NCBI GenBank assembly: GCA_964647625.1
Contig: CAZYHZ010000006.1
Coordinates: 1 to 64,000 of the forward strand
DNA: 64,000 bases
Direction of reading: 5' to 3'
From: DASRJG01 sp964647625
Lineage (GTDB): Bacteria; Acidobacteriota; Polarisedimenticolia; Polarisedimenticolales; DASRJG01
Under the pieces are notes generated by a model that saw only the letters and a program-made list of their open reading frames with translations, did no database searches and was not told where the DNA came from. Shown here piece after piece: positions 24,858 through 33,653 of this stretch; position 1 is the stretch's first letter, and each line of letters starts with the position of its first letter. The position numbers were made by a program, and so were the translations under genes.

Positions 24858-26162
24858 TCAATGCGTCTCGAACGCCCGCGCGAAGATCGCATCGAGGTGG
24901 CGGAGGATTCTCTGCGGGTCGAAGCAGGCGGAAAGCTGCTCTCCGGTCAGCGCCTTCTTGACGTCGGGGTCGGCGGCGAGAAGATCGCGTAATCCGCCCT
25001 CCCCCGCCCACACCTTCATGGAATTCCGCTGGACGATCTCGTACGCCTGCTCGCGGGACAGGCCCGCTCCGGCGAGCGCCAGGAGCACGGCCTGCGAGAA
25101 GACGAGTCCTCTCATCCGCGCCATGTTCTCCGCCATGCGCTCGGGGTACACGAGGAGGCCGTCCAGGATCGACGTCATCCGATGGAGCATGAAATCGCAC
25201 AAGCTGGTCGCGTCGGGGAACATCACGCGCTCGACGGAGCTGTGGGAGATGTCGCGCTCGTGCCAGAGCGGGATGTCCTCGAGGGCGGCCTGGACGTACG
25301 AGCGGACGAGGCGCGCGAGCCCCGAGACGTTCTCGCATCCGATCGGGTTGCGCTTGTGCGGCATCGCCGAAGAGCCTTTCTGGCCCGCCGAGAACGGCTC
25401 CTCGACCTCGCGCACGTCGGTGCGCTGCAGGTTCCGGATCTCGGTCGCGATCCGGTCGAGCGACGACGCGAGAATTCCGAGAGCCGCCGCCAGCTCCGCG
25501 TGACGGTCGCGGGGAATGACCTGTGTGGCCAGCGGCTCGGGATTCAGGCCGAGCGCTTCGAGAACCTCAGCTTCGACGTCCGGATCGAGGTGGGCGTACG
25601 TGCCGACCGCGCCGGAGAGCTTCCCGTGCGAGACCGCCTCGCGCGCGCGGACGAGCCGCTCGCGGTTGCGCTGCATCTCGAGGTACCACCCGGCGAACTT
25701 CAGTCCGAGGGTGTACGGCTCCGCGTGGATCCCGTGCGTGCGGCCGACCATGACCGTGCGCTTGTGTAGGGCGGCGCGCCGCTTCAAGACCTCGAGCAAA
25801 CGATCGACGCCTCCGAGGAGGTGATCGCACGCCTCGACCAAGGTCAAGGCCAGCGCCGTGTCCACGACGTCCGACGACGTCAGGCCGTAGTGAATGTAGC
25901 GCGAGGCGGGTCCGACCTTCTCGGCGACGCTCGTCAGGAACGCGATGACGTCGTGCTTGACTTCGGTCTCGATCGCCGCGATCCGGGCGACGTCGAAGCC
26001 GGCCTTGGCCTTGATGGTCGCGAGGTCTTCCGCCGGCACGATGCCGCGCCGCGCCAAGGCCGCGGTCGCGGCCAGCTCGACATCGAGCCACTTCCGGTAC
26101 TTCGTCTCGTCGCTCCAGAGAGCGGCCATCGCCGGCCGCGTGTATCTCGCGATCATTCTCAT
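24858..26162 (-). CDS. purB: Adenylosuccinate lyase
   Basis: This fumarase-superfamily enzyme of 434 residues acts twice in purine synthesis: on SAICAR and on adenylosuccinate. Landmarks are RYTRPAM at the N-terminus, HYGLTSSDVVDTA, the GRTHGIHAEPYTLGLK catalytic segment and the signature GSSAMPHKRNPIGCENVSGLAR. The C-terminal domain shows HERDISHSSVERVMFPD. The ATG start overlaps the stop of the upstream MBL-fold gene as ATGA. With purF, purM and purN it makes a partial pur operon; purL, purC, purD and purH are elsewhere. Confidence 0.95.
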   Translation of the reverse strand: MRMIARYTRPAMAALWSDETKYRKWLDVELAATAALARRGIVPAEDLATIKAKAGFDVARIAAIETEVKHDVIAFLTSVAEKVGPASRYIHYGLTSSDVVDTALALTLVEACDHLLGGVDRLLEVLKRRAALHKRTVMVGRTHGIHAEPYTLGLKFAGWYLEMQRNRERLVRAREAVSHGKLSGAVGTYAHLDPDVEAEVLEALGLNPEPLATQVIPRDRHAELAAALGILASSLDRIATEIRNLQRTDVREVEEPFSAGQKGSSAMPHKRNPIGCENVSGLARLVRSYVQAALEDIPLWHERDISHSSVERVMFPDATSLCDFMLHRMTSILDGLLVYPERMAENMARMRGLVFSQAVLLALAGAGLSREQAYEIVQRNSMKVWAGEGGLRDLLAADPDVKKALTGEQLSACFDPQRILRHLDAIFARAFETH

Positions 26163-26935
26163 ATCTCCACGGCGGCGGTGGGCACGCGCCGCTCCGCCAC
26201 GCGCATCGGAACGCGCCCACGGCCGGCGGCGGCGAGCGCTTCGGCCACGGCACCCCGCGCGCGCTCCGCGGTGTTGTTGCTCTCGGACAGGTGCGCGAGG
26301 ACGACCGCCTGGCAATCGTCATCGACGGCCGCCGCGAGCAGCGCGGCCGCCTCCGCGTTCGACAGGTGCCCCAAGCGGCCGCCGATGCGCTGCTTGAGCG
26401 CCCAGGGGTACGGGCCACCGATCAGCATGTCGTCGTCGTGATTGGCCTCGACGAGGAGCACGTGGCACCGGGCGAGGCTCGTCAGAACGAGGGTCGTCGC
26501 GTGGCCGAGATCCGTGGCGATGCCGATGCGCACGCCCTCGCCCTCGACGACGAAGCCGACCGGATCGACGGCGTCGTGAGGCACGGCGAACGGGCGGACG
26601 CGGACCTCCGCGACGTCGAAGGCGGTACGGGAGTCGAACGCGTGCCACGCCGGCAAGTGCCGTGGGGCCAGATTGAGCGCCGCGAGAGTCTCCGGGGTCG
26701 TGAACACGGGGATCCCGTGCTTGACCGCGAACCGCTCCATGCCGCGGGCGTGATCGTGGTGCTCGTGGGACAGGACGATCGCGTCGATCGTCCCCGGGGC
26801 GACACCCACGGCATCGAGCCGCGCCGCGAGGTCGCGGGCCGAAAGGCCCGCATCGATCAGCAGGCGCCGCCGGCCGAATTCGAGGAGGGTGGCGTTCCCC
26901 GACGAGCCGCTTCCCAAGGCAACGACGCGGGCCAT
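26159..26935 (-). CDS. MBL-fold metallohydrolase (YycJ/WalJ-like)
   Basis: This 258-residue enzyme has the metallo-beta-lactamase motif HxHxDH (LSHEHHDHARGM) and downstream ligands in GHATTL and HLSESNN, with DLGH. It belongs to the group with YycJ (WalJ), exonuclease-like proteins whose loss in Bacillus affects replication and cell wall control. The ATG shares one base with the dut stop, and the stop overlaps purB. The substrate is uncertain. Confidence 0.88.
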   Translation of the reverse strand: MARVVALGSGSSGNATLLEFGRRRLLIDAGLSARDLAARLDAVGVAPGTIDAIVLSHEHHDHARGMERFAVKHGIPVFTTPETLAALNLAPRHLPAWHAFDSRTAFDVAEVRVRPFAVPHDAVDPVGFVVEGEGVRIGIATDLGHATTLVLTSLARCHVLLVEANHDDDMLIGGPYPWALKQRIGGRLGHLSNAEAAALLAAAVDDDCQAVVLAHLSESNNTAERARGAVAEALAAAGRGRVPMRVAERRVPTAAVEI

Positions 26936-27381
26936 CAGCGGACCCCGGTGTGCCCGAAGCCCCCTGACCCGCGCGACGATTCCGGCAGCTCGACGACCTC
27001 CTCGAGCGCCACCTCCGCGAGCCGGTGAATCACCATCTGCGCGATCCGGTCGCCGCGCTCGACCGTCAGGGGTTCCGTCCCATGGTTGACGAGGATGACG
27101 GCGACCTCGCCGCGATAGTCGGCGTCGATCGTCCCCGGGGCATTGAGGAGCGTGACGCCGGATCGGGCCGCCAGTCCGCTCCGCGGACGGATCTGGGCCT
27201 CGTACCCCGGCGGGAGCGCGATCGCGAACCCGGTCGGGATCACGACGTGCCGTCCGGCGGGAATAAGGACGGGGCTCGCGATGCACGCGCGCAGGTCGAA
27301 GCCGGCGGCGTGCGCGGTCGCGCGCGTGGGGAGAGGGAGGTCCTTGGCGTGGTCGAGCCTCTTGAGCCCGACCGCGATCAC
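26935..27381 (-). CDS. dut: dUTP pyrophosphatase
   Basis: This homotrimeric dUTPase of 148 residues prevents uracil incorporation into DNA. All five motifs are visible: AGFDLRA (I), PRSGLAARSG (II), GTIDADYRGEV (III, with the catalytic Asp), RGDRIAQMVIH (IV) and the C-terminal RGSGGFGHTG (V). It lies between the M16 peptidase (four-base overlap) and the MBL-fold gene (one-base overlap). Confidence 0.96.
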   Translation of the reverse strand: MIAVGLKRLDHAKDLPLPTRATAHAAGFDLRACIASPVLIPAGRHVVIPTGFAIALPPGYEAQIRPRSGLAARSGVTLLNAPGTIDADYRGEVAVILVNHGTEPLTVERGDRIAQMVIHRLAEVALEEVVELPESSRGSGGFGHTGVR

Positions 27382-28655
27382 AGCGAGAATCCCCGCCGGG
27401 CCGCACGCAGTCCGCGCGTGCGCCCCACCGCGGCGAGCGCCGGCGATTTCGGGCGGAAGACGCGCCGCGCCATGCCGTGCACCTCCGACCGGGTGACGCG
27501 CGCGAGGCGGCGGAGGATCTCTTCCATCGTGAACTGCCGGCCGTGGTACAGCTCCTGCCGCGCGAGGTTCGACATGCGGCTCGAGGTGGACTCGAGCGAG
27601 AGCATCAGGCTCCCCTTGAGGTGCTCCTTCGCGACCGTCAGCTCGTGCTGGCTGGGACCGGCGTCCCGCAGCTCGCGGATCTCCTCGCCGACCACCGACA
27701 GAACCTCGTCCCCCTTCTCGGGGCTGGTGCCGGCGTACACCATCATGACGCCCGAGTCGCGGAACGAGTTGATCGCCGAGTAGACGCTGTAGGCGAGGCC
27801 GCGCTCTTCACGGACCTTCTGGAACAGGCGCGACGACATCGTTCCGCCGAACAGCGCGTTCAGGACGAACAGCGGGTAGCGGTGATCGTCGCGCTCGGGG
27901 ACCGCCGGCATCCCGATCAGCAGGTGGAGCTGCTCGAGCTCCGACTTGGCGCGGGTGATCACGCCCCCGCGCGGCTTCGGAGGCTTCGCGGTCACGGCGC
28001 CGTTGCGCCCGGGCGCCATGCGCCCGAAAGTCTTCGCGACGAGCCCCGCCAGCTCGCGGTGGTCGACGTTTCCGGCGCCGACGATCAGGATGTTCTCGGG
28101 GACGTAGTTCGCGCGGAAGTACGCGAGGAGCCGCGCCCGGCTGAGCTTCGACACCGTCTTCTCGGTGCCCTGGATCGGGCGCCCCAGCGGATGGCCGGGA
28201 TAGAAGTGCGTCGAGAACAGGTCGTAGACCAGCTCTTCGGCCGCGTCTTCGACCATGCGGATCTCTTCGACGATCACCTTGCGCTCGCGCTCGAGCTCGA
28301 CCTTGTCGAAGCGCGGGCGCAGGACGATGTCGGAGAGCAGGTCGACCGCCTCCCGGACGTGGGCGTCGAGCACCTTCGCGTAAAAGCAGGTGTATTCCTT
28401 CGACGTGAAGGCGTCCATCTGCCCGCCGATCGAATCGACGGCGAGCGCGATCTCGCGCGCCGTGCGCCCTTCGGTGCCCTTGAAGACGAGGTGCTCGATG
28501 AAATGCGAGGCGCCGTTCAGGGGCGGCGGCTCGTGCCGGCTTCCGCGGCGCAGCCATACCCCGATGGTGACCGACCGCACATGCGGCATCCGCTCCGTCA
28601 GCAGCGTGATCCCGTTCGGCAGCACCTGCTTCCGGATCGTCCCCGCGGTCTTCAC
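27378..28655 (-). CDS. M16 family zinc peptidase (processing-protease-like)
   Basis: This 425-residue protein has the inverted zinc motif HFIEH, with catalytic Glu, and the downstream glutamate in VIVEEIRMVED. Both M16 domains are present (catalytic about 15-215 and C-terminal about 215-420); no export signal is visible. Relatives such as PqqL and mitochondrial processing peptidase subunits work as dimers; this one is the single-chain-length bacterial type. It sits directly downstream (21 bases) of the pseudopilin/secretion cluster and upstream of dut. A role in processing surface proteins is possible but inferred from position only. Confidence 0.93.
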   Translation of the reverse strand: MKTAGTIRKQVLPNGITLLTERMPHVRSVTIGVWLRRGSRHEPPPLNGASHFIEHLVFKGTEGRTAREIALAVDSIGGQMDAFTSKEYTCFYAKVLDAHVREAVDLLSDIVLRPRFDKVELERERKVIVEEIRMVEDAAEELVYDLFSTHFYPGHPLGRPIQGTEKTVSKLSRARLLAYFRANYVPENILIVGAGNVDHRELAGLVAKTFGRMAPGRNGAVTAKPPKPRGGVITRAKSELEQLHLLIGMPAVPERDDHRYPLFVLNALFGGTMSSRLFQKVREERGLAYSVYSAINSFRDSGVMMVYAGTSPEKGDEVLSVVGEEIRELRDAGPSQHELTVAKEHLKGSLMLSLESTSSRMSNLARQELYHGRQFTMEEILRRLARVTRSEVHGMARRVFRPKSPALAAVGRTRGLRAARRGFSL

Positions 28656-28676
28656 GCGCGGACTATAGCAGGCCCT

Positions 28677-29480
28677 CTAGTGGCCTCCGGAAGTCCCCGG
28701 ATTCGGCGTCGGCGGGAACGTCGTGCCCGGCGTGGTCCCGGGCTGATTCGGCGTCGAGACGCCGGGCTGTGCCGGCTGCGCGATCGGGGTTCCCTTCTGC
28801 TCGAGGTCGAAGATCGTGAAGATCCACTCCGCGTAGGTGTCCTTGTCCTTGTAGCGGCGGAACGGCCGGTCCTTGCACTTCGATTTCACGCCGGCGATCG
28901 GAAGGCCGGTCGGGTCGGATCCTTGCTCGCCGGTCTGTCCGATCGGGGGGAAGGTGCCGACGATGCTCGACGGCTGGCCGGTCGATCCGGTCGAGAGCCC
29001 GGTCCCGGTCGACCCGTTGTTGAGTCCGCCGTTCAAACCGCCGTTCAAGCCCCCGTTCAGGCCTCCATTGAGGCCGCCGGAGGGATTCTGCGTCCCCGGC
29101 AGCGTCCCGCCCGGGGGCATCGTCGTCGGGTCGAGAAAGCCGCCCTGCGGGTTGGCGTAGATCAACTGCCACTTCCCGTCCTTGACGAGCGGATCTTTCC
29201 AGAGCCTGCGGATGAAGTACTGAGGCCGCCGCTGCCCGACCTCTTCGAGCTCCTTGAGCTCGTTGGGCAGCCTCCCCCGATCGCCCTGGAATCGCTTCAG
29301 CGCCCGCGTGATGTCCTGCGCGCGGAACATCATCTCCGCTTCCGCGTCCCGTCGCGCGATGTCGGACCACGCCTGCATCGCGACCGTCGCGAGGATCGCC
29401 GCGATGGCGATCCCCGCCATCAGCGCGACGATCAGGGCGCCGCGCTGCTTCCGTCCGGGTTCGCGCGCCGGGAACCTCAC
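28677..29480 (-). CDS. Atypical pseudopilin with GGLN repeat tail
   Basis: This 267-residue protein begins VRFPAREPGRKQRGALIVALM. The leader and the following hydrophobic helix (ALIVALMAGIAIAAILATVA) look like a type II secretion/type IV pilus prepilin, with cleavage before Ala at G-A. The Glu at position 5 of normal pilins is absent. A helical domain (RDAEAEMMFRAQDITRALKRFQG) and a beta segment (WKDPLVKDGKWQLIYANPQGG) follow, a pattern seen in acidobacterial type II secretion-like proteins. The C-terminal part holds five tandem 12-base units encoding GGLN (29019-29078), then Ser/Thr/Pro/Gly-rich low-complexity sequence. The GTG start overlaps the Ig-like gene. It may be a minor pseudopilin. 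Confidence 0.82.
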   Translation of the reverse strand: MRFPAREPGRKQRGALIVALMAGIAIAAILATVAMQAWSDIARRDAEAEMMFRAQDITRALKRFQGDRGRLPNELKELEEVGQRRPQYFIRRLWKDPLVKDGKWQLIYANPQGGFLDPTTMPPGGTLPGTQNPSGGLNGGLNGGLNGGLNGGLNNGSTGTGLSTGSTGQPSSIVGTFPPIGQTGEQGSDPTGLPIAGVKSKCKDRPFRRYKDKDTYAEWIFTIFDLEQKGTPIAQPAQPGVSTPNQPGTTPGTTFPPTPNPGTSGGH

Positions 29481-30205
29481 GGCTCGAGGATCACCGAGAC
29501 CGTGGCCGTCGCGGTCTTCTTGCACGTCCCGTCGGGAAGCCCCGCATCGGTCACGGTCAGCTTGACCGACTTCGTCTGCGGGGTCTGTACCGGACCGGCG
29601 TACGTGCAGGTCATCTGGGTGAGATTCGGCCCCGCGTCGGTCACGCCGTTTCCGCAATCCCAGGCGTAGTTCGTGATGGAGGTTTCGGGGTCGGTGGAGC
29701 CGCTTCCGTTCAGCGTCGCGTCGAGCTGACCGGACGGAAGCGCGCCGCCGCCGGTGATGACCGCCGTCGGCGCCGTGTTGTTCGCGCACGGGTCGATCGT
29801 GTTCTTCGTGACCTTGGCCGTCGCGCTGAGCGTGGAGCAGGTCGCGGTGATGTTGATCGTCGTGCCGTCGGACACCCCGACCGTGAGCGTGTCGTAGGCG
29901 TTCCCGCTCGAGTCGGTCGTCACGGCGGACGTGCCGGACGACAGCGCGCCCCCGTCGCTCGAGAAGATGACGGCGTACCCTTTCTGCGGGACACCGTTGC
30001 CGTCGACGACGCTGGCGACGAGCGTGCTCGTCGCCGTGTTCCCGGGATTGCTCGGGTCCACGTTGACGGACGAAGGGTTGGCGATCAGGTTGAGCTTGAA
30101 GTTCGCGCCGACGGCGAGGGGCGAATCGGTGCAGCCGGTCGCGATCGCGAGACCCGCGAGGAATGCCGAAAGAACCAACGTCGTCGTCAAAGTCCGCTTG
30201 TGCAT
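29477..30205 (-). CDS. Ig-like/PKD-like domain lipoprotein
   Basis: This is a 242-residue lipoprotein with a lipobox ending ATGC (Cys25). Residues about 35-130 are a Big-1/invasin-like Ig domain (NPSSVNVDPSNPGNTATSTLVASVVDGNGVPQKGYAVIFSS). A second, PKD-like domain (about 145-242) has GSGSTDPETSITNYAWDCGNGVT and Cys pairs likely bridged. It sits between the canonical pseudopilins and the atypical one in the same transcript, so it is likely a surface or pilus-associated factor. Function is inferred from position. Confidence 0.8.
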   Translation of the reverse strand: MHKRTLTTTLVLSAFLAGLAIATGCTDSPLAVGANFKLNLIANPSSVNVDPSNPGNTATSTLVASVVDGNGVPQKGYAVIFSSDGGALSSGTSAVTTDSSGNAYDTLTVGVSDGTTINITATCSTLSATAKVTKNTIDPCANNTAPTAVITGGGALPSGQLDATLNGSGSTDPETSITNYAWDCGNGVTDAGPNLTQMTCTYAGPVQTPQTKSVKLTVTDAGLPDGTCKKTATATVSVILEP

Positions 30206-30220
30206 CGTGCGTCTCCCGGG

Positions 30221-30634
30221 TCAGAAATCGGTGTAGGCCTTGCCGTCGAGCGACGTCCCTTCGGCGCCGCTCTTGACGCTGGCGATGCCCGGCTCGGTCG
30301 TGATGTCGGATTCGTCCATCTCGGCCGGAACGGTCGCCCACGTGTCGGAGCTGTCGGTGAACGGGTCTTTCGGGATCGTCTGCAGGTAGTGCGCATCCAC
30401 GAGGTCCTGGAGGCTCGCGGGGTATTTCCCCTTGTCGGCGAAGTACTGATTGATCAGCGTGCGCATCGTGTAGAGGTCCTGCGCCAGGACGGATTCCTTG
30501 GCCTTGACGATGCTCCGCCGGTAATTCGCGACCGCCGCGGCCGAGAGGATCCCGATGATCGCGCACACGACGAGCATCTCGATCAGCGTGAACCCGCGCT
30601 GCCCTTGCCGGCGGCCGTTGCTACCAGTCCGCAT
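30221..30634 (-). CDS. Type IV pilin / major pseudopilin-like protein (GspG-like)
   Basis: This 137-residue prepilin has the class III leader ending QRG, then FTLIEMLVVCAIIGILSAAAV, with Glu5 after cleavage. The globular part shows NYRRSIVKAKESVLAQDLYTMRTLINQYFADKGKYPASLQDLV and PKDPFTDS, which is the GspG pattern (calcium-binding major pseudopilin). Its end overlaps the next pseudopilin gene upstream by 14 bases. It is likely the main subunit of the machine encoded by this cluster. A prepilin peptidase gene is not in the window. Confidence 0.9.
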   Translation of the reverse strand: MRTGSNGRRQGQRGFTLIEMLVVCAIIGILSAAAVANYRRSIVKAKESVLAQDLYTMRTLINQYFADKGKYPASLQDLVDAHYLQTIPKDPFTDSSDTWATVPAEMDESDITTEPGIASVKSGAEGTSLDGKAYTDF

Positions 30635-31118
30635 ACTTGGTCCCGTCGAGCGCTATGGCCTTGCTCTTGGTGTGAACGTCGAAGATGTTGATCCCGTCGG
30701 TGCCGAACGAGCCCGGCTTGTCCCGCGACGAGCGCGTCGCCCAGTCGGCCTTTCCCGTCATCGGGTCGAGCGGGAGGCGCCTGAGATATTTGACCTTCAC
30801 CCCCGTCGGATCGCCGATGTCGTACCCCTGGAAGAGCCACTCGAGCTTCTCGGGGTAGCCCTCTTCGTTGGTCGCGTTGAGCTTTCCCGACGCGCTGCGG
30901 TAGGCGGCGTTGTGCTCGGCGTCCCACTGGAACTTGTCGATGGCGGTCCGGATCTCGCGCAGGGCCTGGCGCAGCTCGAGCTCCTTGCGCCGCTTGACGT
31001 AGGTGTTCGCGACCGGGATCGCCGCCCCGGCCAGGACCAGGATGATCGCCGAGCAGCACACGAGCTCGATCAGGGTCAAGCCCCGCTGCCGCCACGACTG
31101 CCGGTTCGCGCACATCAT
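30621..31118 (-). CDS. Pseudopilin
   Basis: This 165-residue prepilin has the leader MMCANRQSWRQRG, then LTLIELVCCSAIILVLAGAAI, with Glu5 in place. The rest is a GspG/GspH-like head: ELELRQALREIRTAIDKFQWDAEH, EGYPEKLEWLFQGYDIGD and LPLDPMTGKADWATR. It pairs with the pseudopilin at 30221 and follows the secretin by four bases. It is presumably a subunit of the same filament. Confidence 0.9.
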   Translation of the reverse strand: MMCANRQSWRQRGLTLIELVCCSAIILVLAGAAIPVANTYVKRRKELELRQALREIRTAIDKFQWDAEHNAAYRSASGKLNATNEEGYPEKLEWLFQGYDIGDPTGVKVKYLRRLPLDPMTGKADWATRSSRDKPGSFGTDGINIFDVHTKSKAIALDGTKYADW

Positions 31119-31122
31119 GCCG

Positions 31123-33609
31123 CTACGGCGCCACCGTGACCGGCGCGGTCAAGAAGCTCGCCGGGACGTTGCGCGCCTGGGGATCTTTCACCGACGCCGC
31201 GACCCAGCCGAACCCGCAATCGCCCGGGTTGATCGCCTGGAACTGGAAGAGCGCCAGCGTGCCGGAGCCCGTCATGCCGTCTCCGCCTCCGAGCCGCGAC
31301 AGCCCGACGACGATCTCGCCGCCGGGCGGGTTGTCGTTGGCGAGGAACGCCGTGTTCGCGCCGTCGCTCGTCAGGAACGGTCCCTGTGCCGCGGGCGGGA
31401 CGAACTCGAGCACCTGCCGGTTGTAGCGGAGGTGGAACGGAACCGATCCGACGTTGGTCGCGTTCTCGATGCGCACCTCGACCGTCAAGCGGTCGCCGAC
31501 GCGGTAGGACGGGGCGGAGGGCACGAGCCGCACCGTCGCCGGCCCGGCCTGCGGCTGGTCGGTCGGCGTGCCGCTCGTCCCCGGGTTCCCCGTGTTGCCC
31601 GGGTTCCCCTGGTTGCCTTGCGGGTTGGCTTCGCCGCCCGTCTCTCCGGCCGGCGGTTCGGCGGGGGGCGGATTCGGCTCGGGTGTTTGCGAGGGCGTCA
31701 CCGTGGGCGGAGTGGAACCGCCGGTCGGCGGCGCGGGAACCGGCACGGGCACGACGATGGGCGGTGTCTCGGGCGCCGGGGCGTTCGGACGGTTGTGCTC
31801 GACCGACTCGGCTTCTTTCTTTGCGGAGTCTTCTTCCAGCGGAGGCAGCGTCGCCTTGTTCGGATTCGGGGCGATCTCCGGTCTGCCCGCGCCGTCGTTC
31901 GGATCGGCGAACGGCGACACACCCATCACGCCGCGGACCGGCCCGCGCAGGCGCATGTTGTCTTCGGTGCCGACCCACAGCGTCTGGAGATCGTCTTCCT
32001 GGATGTCGGGGATGCGCACGATGTAGGGCGTGAGGGTCAAGACGATGTCGGTCTCTTCGCGGTCGGTGTTGCGCGTCGAAAACACGTCGCCGACCCCCGG
32101 GATGTCGAAGATTCCGGCGACGCCGGCCTTCGAGTTCGTGTCGTCACGCTTGATGAGGCCCGCGAGGAGGTTCGTCTCGCCGTCCCGCAGCCGGATCACG
32201 GTCTGGACCTGGCGCGTGCCGATGATCGGCTGCTTGACCCCCGTGCCGAGGTCGACGGTGCCGGCCAAGTTGCTGACCTCGACCTGGCACTTGAGCGTCA
32301 CCTCTTTGTTGTGGTGGACGCGGGGCTCGATCTGGAGCGTGATCCCGACGTTCTGGTAGGTGAACGACGTGATCGGCACGATGTTCCCGCCGACCGTCTG
32401 CGACGAGTTGAACGACGTGTTCGGGATCGGAACGCGGTTCGCGATGACGATCTCGGCCTTCTCGCCCTCGCTCACGCGGATCTGCGGCTGCGCGATCGAC
32501 TTGGTGTCGGTGTCGCTCTTCAGGAAGTTCAAGACGACCGACGGGATCGGGCCCACGAGCCAGTTCCCCTTCTGGCGGACCGTCGAGAGGTTGTTCAGCG
32601 GGACCGACTTCGTCCCGTCGAGGAACTGGACGGTCAGCGTCTTGCTGGACAGGTCGATCCCGAGCGTCGACAGGGTCTTGCGATTGATCTCCAAGAGCTG
32701 GACGTCGATGATCACCTCGCCCTTCGACTTGTCGTTCGACTCGATGAGCTTCTCGGCGATCGCGACCTTGTCGGGCGTGTCCTTGATCGAGACCGAATTC
32801 AGCGCGTCGTTTTCGGCCACCTGGCGCGAGTTCAAGAGCGTGCGGACGACGGAGACCACCTGCTTCGTCTCGGCCGACGAGAGGTAGAAGGTCTTGATGA
32901 CCTGGTCCTCGAGCTCTTGCCGCTTCTGCCGGTTGTCGGGGGCGATCAGCAGGGTGTGCTCGTCGATGATCTTGTAGAAGTTCTTCGTCTGGAGCATGAG
33001 CACGTCGAGCGCCCGCTCGAGCGTCACGCTGCCGATCTCGATCGTCATCGGCTTGTTGAGGTCGGTCTTCTCGTCGTAGATGAAGTTGATCCCCGACGCC
33101 TTCCCGATGACGTCGAAGATCTGGCCGATCGGCCGGTCGCGGAACTGGACCTGGATCGGGATGTTCGATTTCGCGGAGAGCTTGGGCGGGGCGAGCGCGT
33201 CTTTCTTGGCCTCTTCCTTGAGCCGCTCCATGTCGGAAGGCTGCTCGTCGCGGCGGCGAATCATCGCCAGGGCCTTGTCCAGCTCGTCGGCGGCGTGCTG
33301 GTTTCCGGGATGGAGCAGGAGCGTCTGCTGGTACTCCGCGACCGCCAGGTCCCACTGCGCCGACTTCGCGTACCGTTTCGCCTTCTCGAAGTGCTGCGCG
33401 GAGGATTTGAGCTTCGCCCGCGTCAGCGCGATGTCGTAGCGCGAGTTGCCCGGATCCAGGGCGGCGGCCTTGCTGTACTGGAGCACCGCTTGATCCCAGT
33501 TGTCGCGGCGGGCTTCCTGCTCGGCGGTGTTGAACGCCTTCTGCGCGGCGCATCCCGACGCGGCGAGGAGGACGATCGCCAACGCCGTCCCTACGATTCG
33601 TCTGGTCAT
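31123..33609 (-). CDS. Lipidated TPR secretin with C-terminal cohesin-like domain (GspD/PilQ family)
   Basis: This 828-residue outer membrane secretin has a lipobox (LLAASGC, Cys20). Residues 25-115 hold TPR-like helices with RDNWDQAVLQYSKAAALDPGN and SAQWDLAVAEYQQTLLLHPGN. A secretin N0/STN domain (about 150-225), a NolW-type domain (about 235-295) and the secretin beta-domain (about 300-535) follow, with VPIPNTSF and the C-terminal block VQTVIRLRDGETNLLAGLI plus TDIVLTLTPYIVR. Residues about 560-690 are a Pro/Gly/Asn-rich linker. The last 140 residues match a cohesin domain (VGDRLTVEVRIENATNVGSVPFHLRYN, DGMTGSGTLALFQF). The start has AGG upstream. Its own pilotin function may come from the lipid. 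Confidence 0.93.
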   Translation of the reverse strand: MTRRIVGTALAIVLLAASGCAAQKAFNTAEQEARRDNWDQAVLQYSKAAALDPGNSRYDIALTRAKLKSSAQHFEKAKRYAKSAQWDLAVAEYQQTLLLHPGNQHAADELDKALAMIRRRDEQPSDMERLKEEAKKDALAPPKLSAKSNIPIQVQFRDRPIGQIFDVIGKASGINFIYDEKTDLNKPMTIEIGSVTLERALDVLMLQTKNFYKIIDEHTLLIAPDNRQKRQELEDQVIKTFYLSSAETKQVVSVVRTLLNSRQVAENDALNSVSIKDTPDKVAIAEKLIESNDKSKGEVIIDVQLLEINRKTLSTLGIDLSSKTLTVQFLDGTKSVPLNNLSTVRQKGNWLVGPIPSVVLNFLKSDTDTKSIAQPQIRVSEGEKAEIVIANRVPIPNTSFNSSQTVGGNIVPITSFTYQNVGITLQIEPRVHHNKEVTLKCQVEVSNLAGTVDLGTGVKQPIIGTRQVQTVIRLRDGETNLLAGLIKRDDTNSKAGVAGIFDIPGVGDVFSTRNTDREETDIVLTLTPYIVRIPDIQEDDLQTLWVGTEDNMRLRGPVRGVMGVSPFADPNDGAGRPEIAPNPNKATLPPLEEDSAKKEAESVEHNRPNAPAPETPPIVVPVPVPAPPTGGSTPPTVTPSQTPEPNPPPAEPPAGETGGEANPQGNQGNPGNTGNPGTSGTPTDQPQAGPATVRLVPSAPSYRVGDRLTVEVRIENATNVGSVPFHLRYNRQVLEFVPPAAQGPFLTSDGANTAFLANDNPPGGEIVVGLSRLGGGDGMTGSGTLALFQFQAINPGDCGFGWVAASVKDPQARNVPASFLTAPVTVAP

Positions 33610-33653
33610 CGACACCTGGGTCTCCCCCGTTTCGCCCGCCCTGTTGGATGCGC

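Noticed and set aside
22227..24992. Long rightward frames of up to 641 codons opposite purF/purM
   Set aside because: They are shadows of the pur genes; no domain or ribosome site, and the antisense proteins are of low-complexity Arg/Asp/His-rich type.
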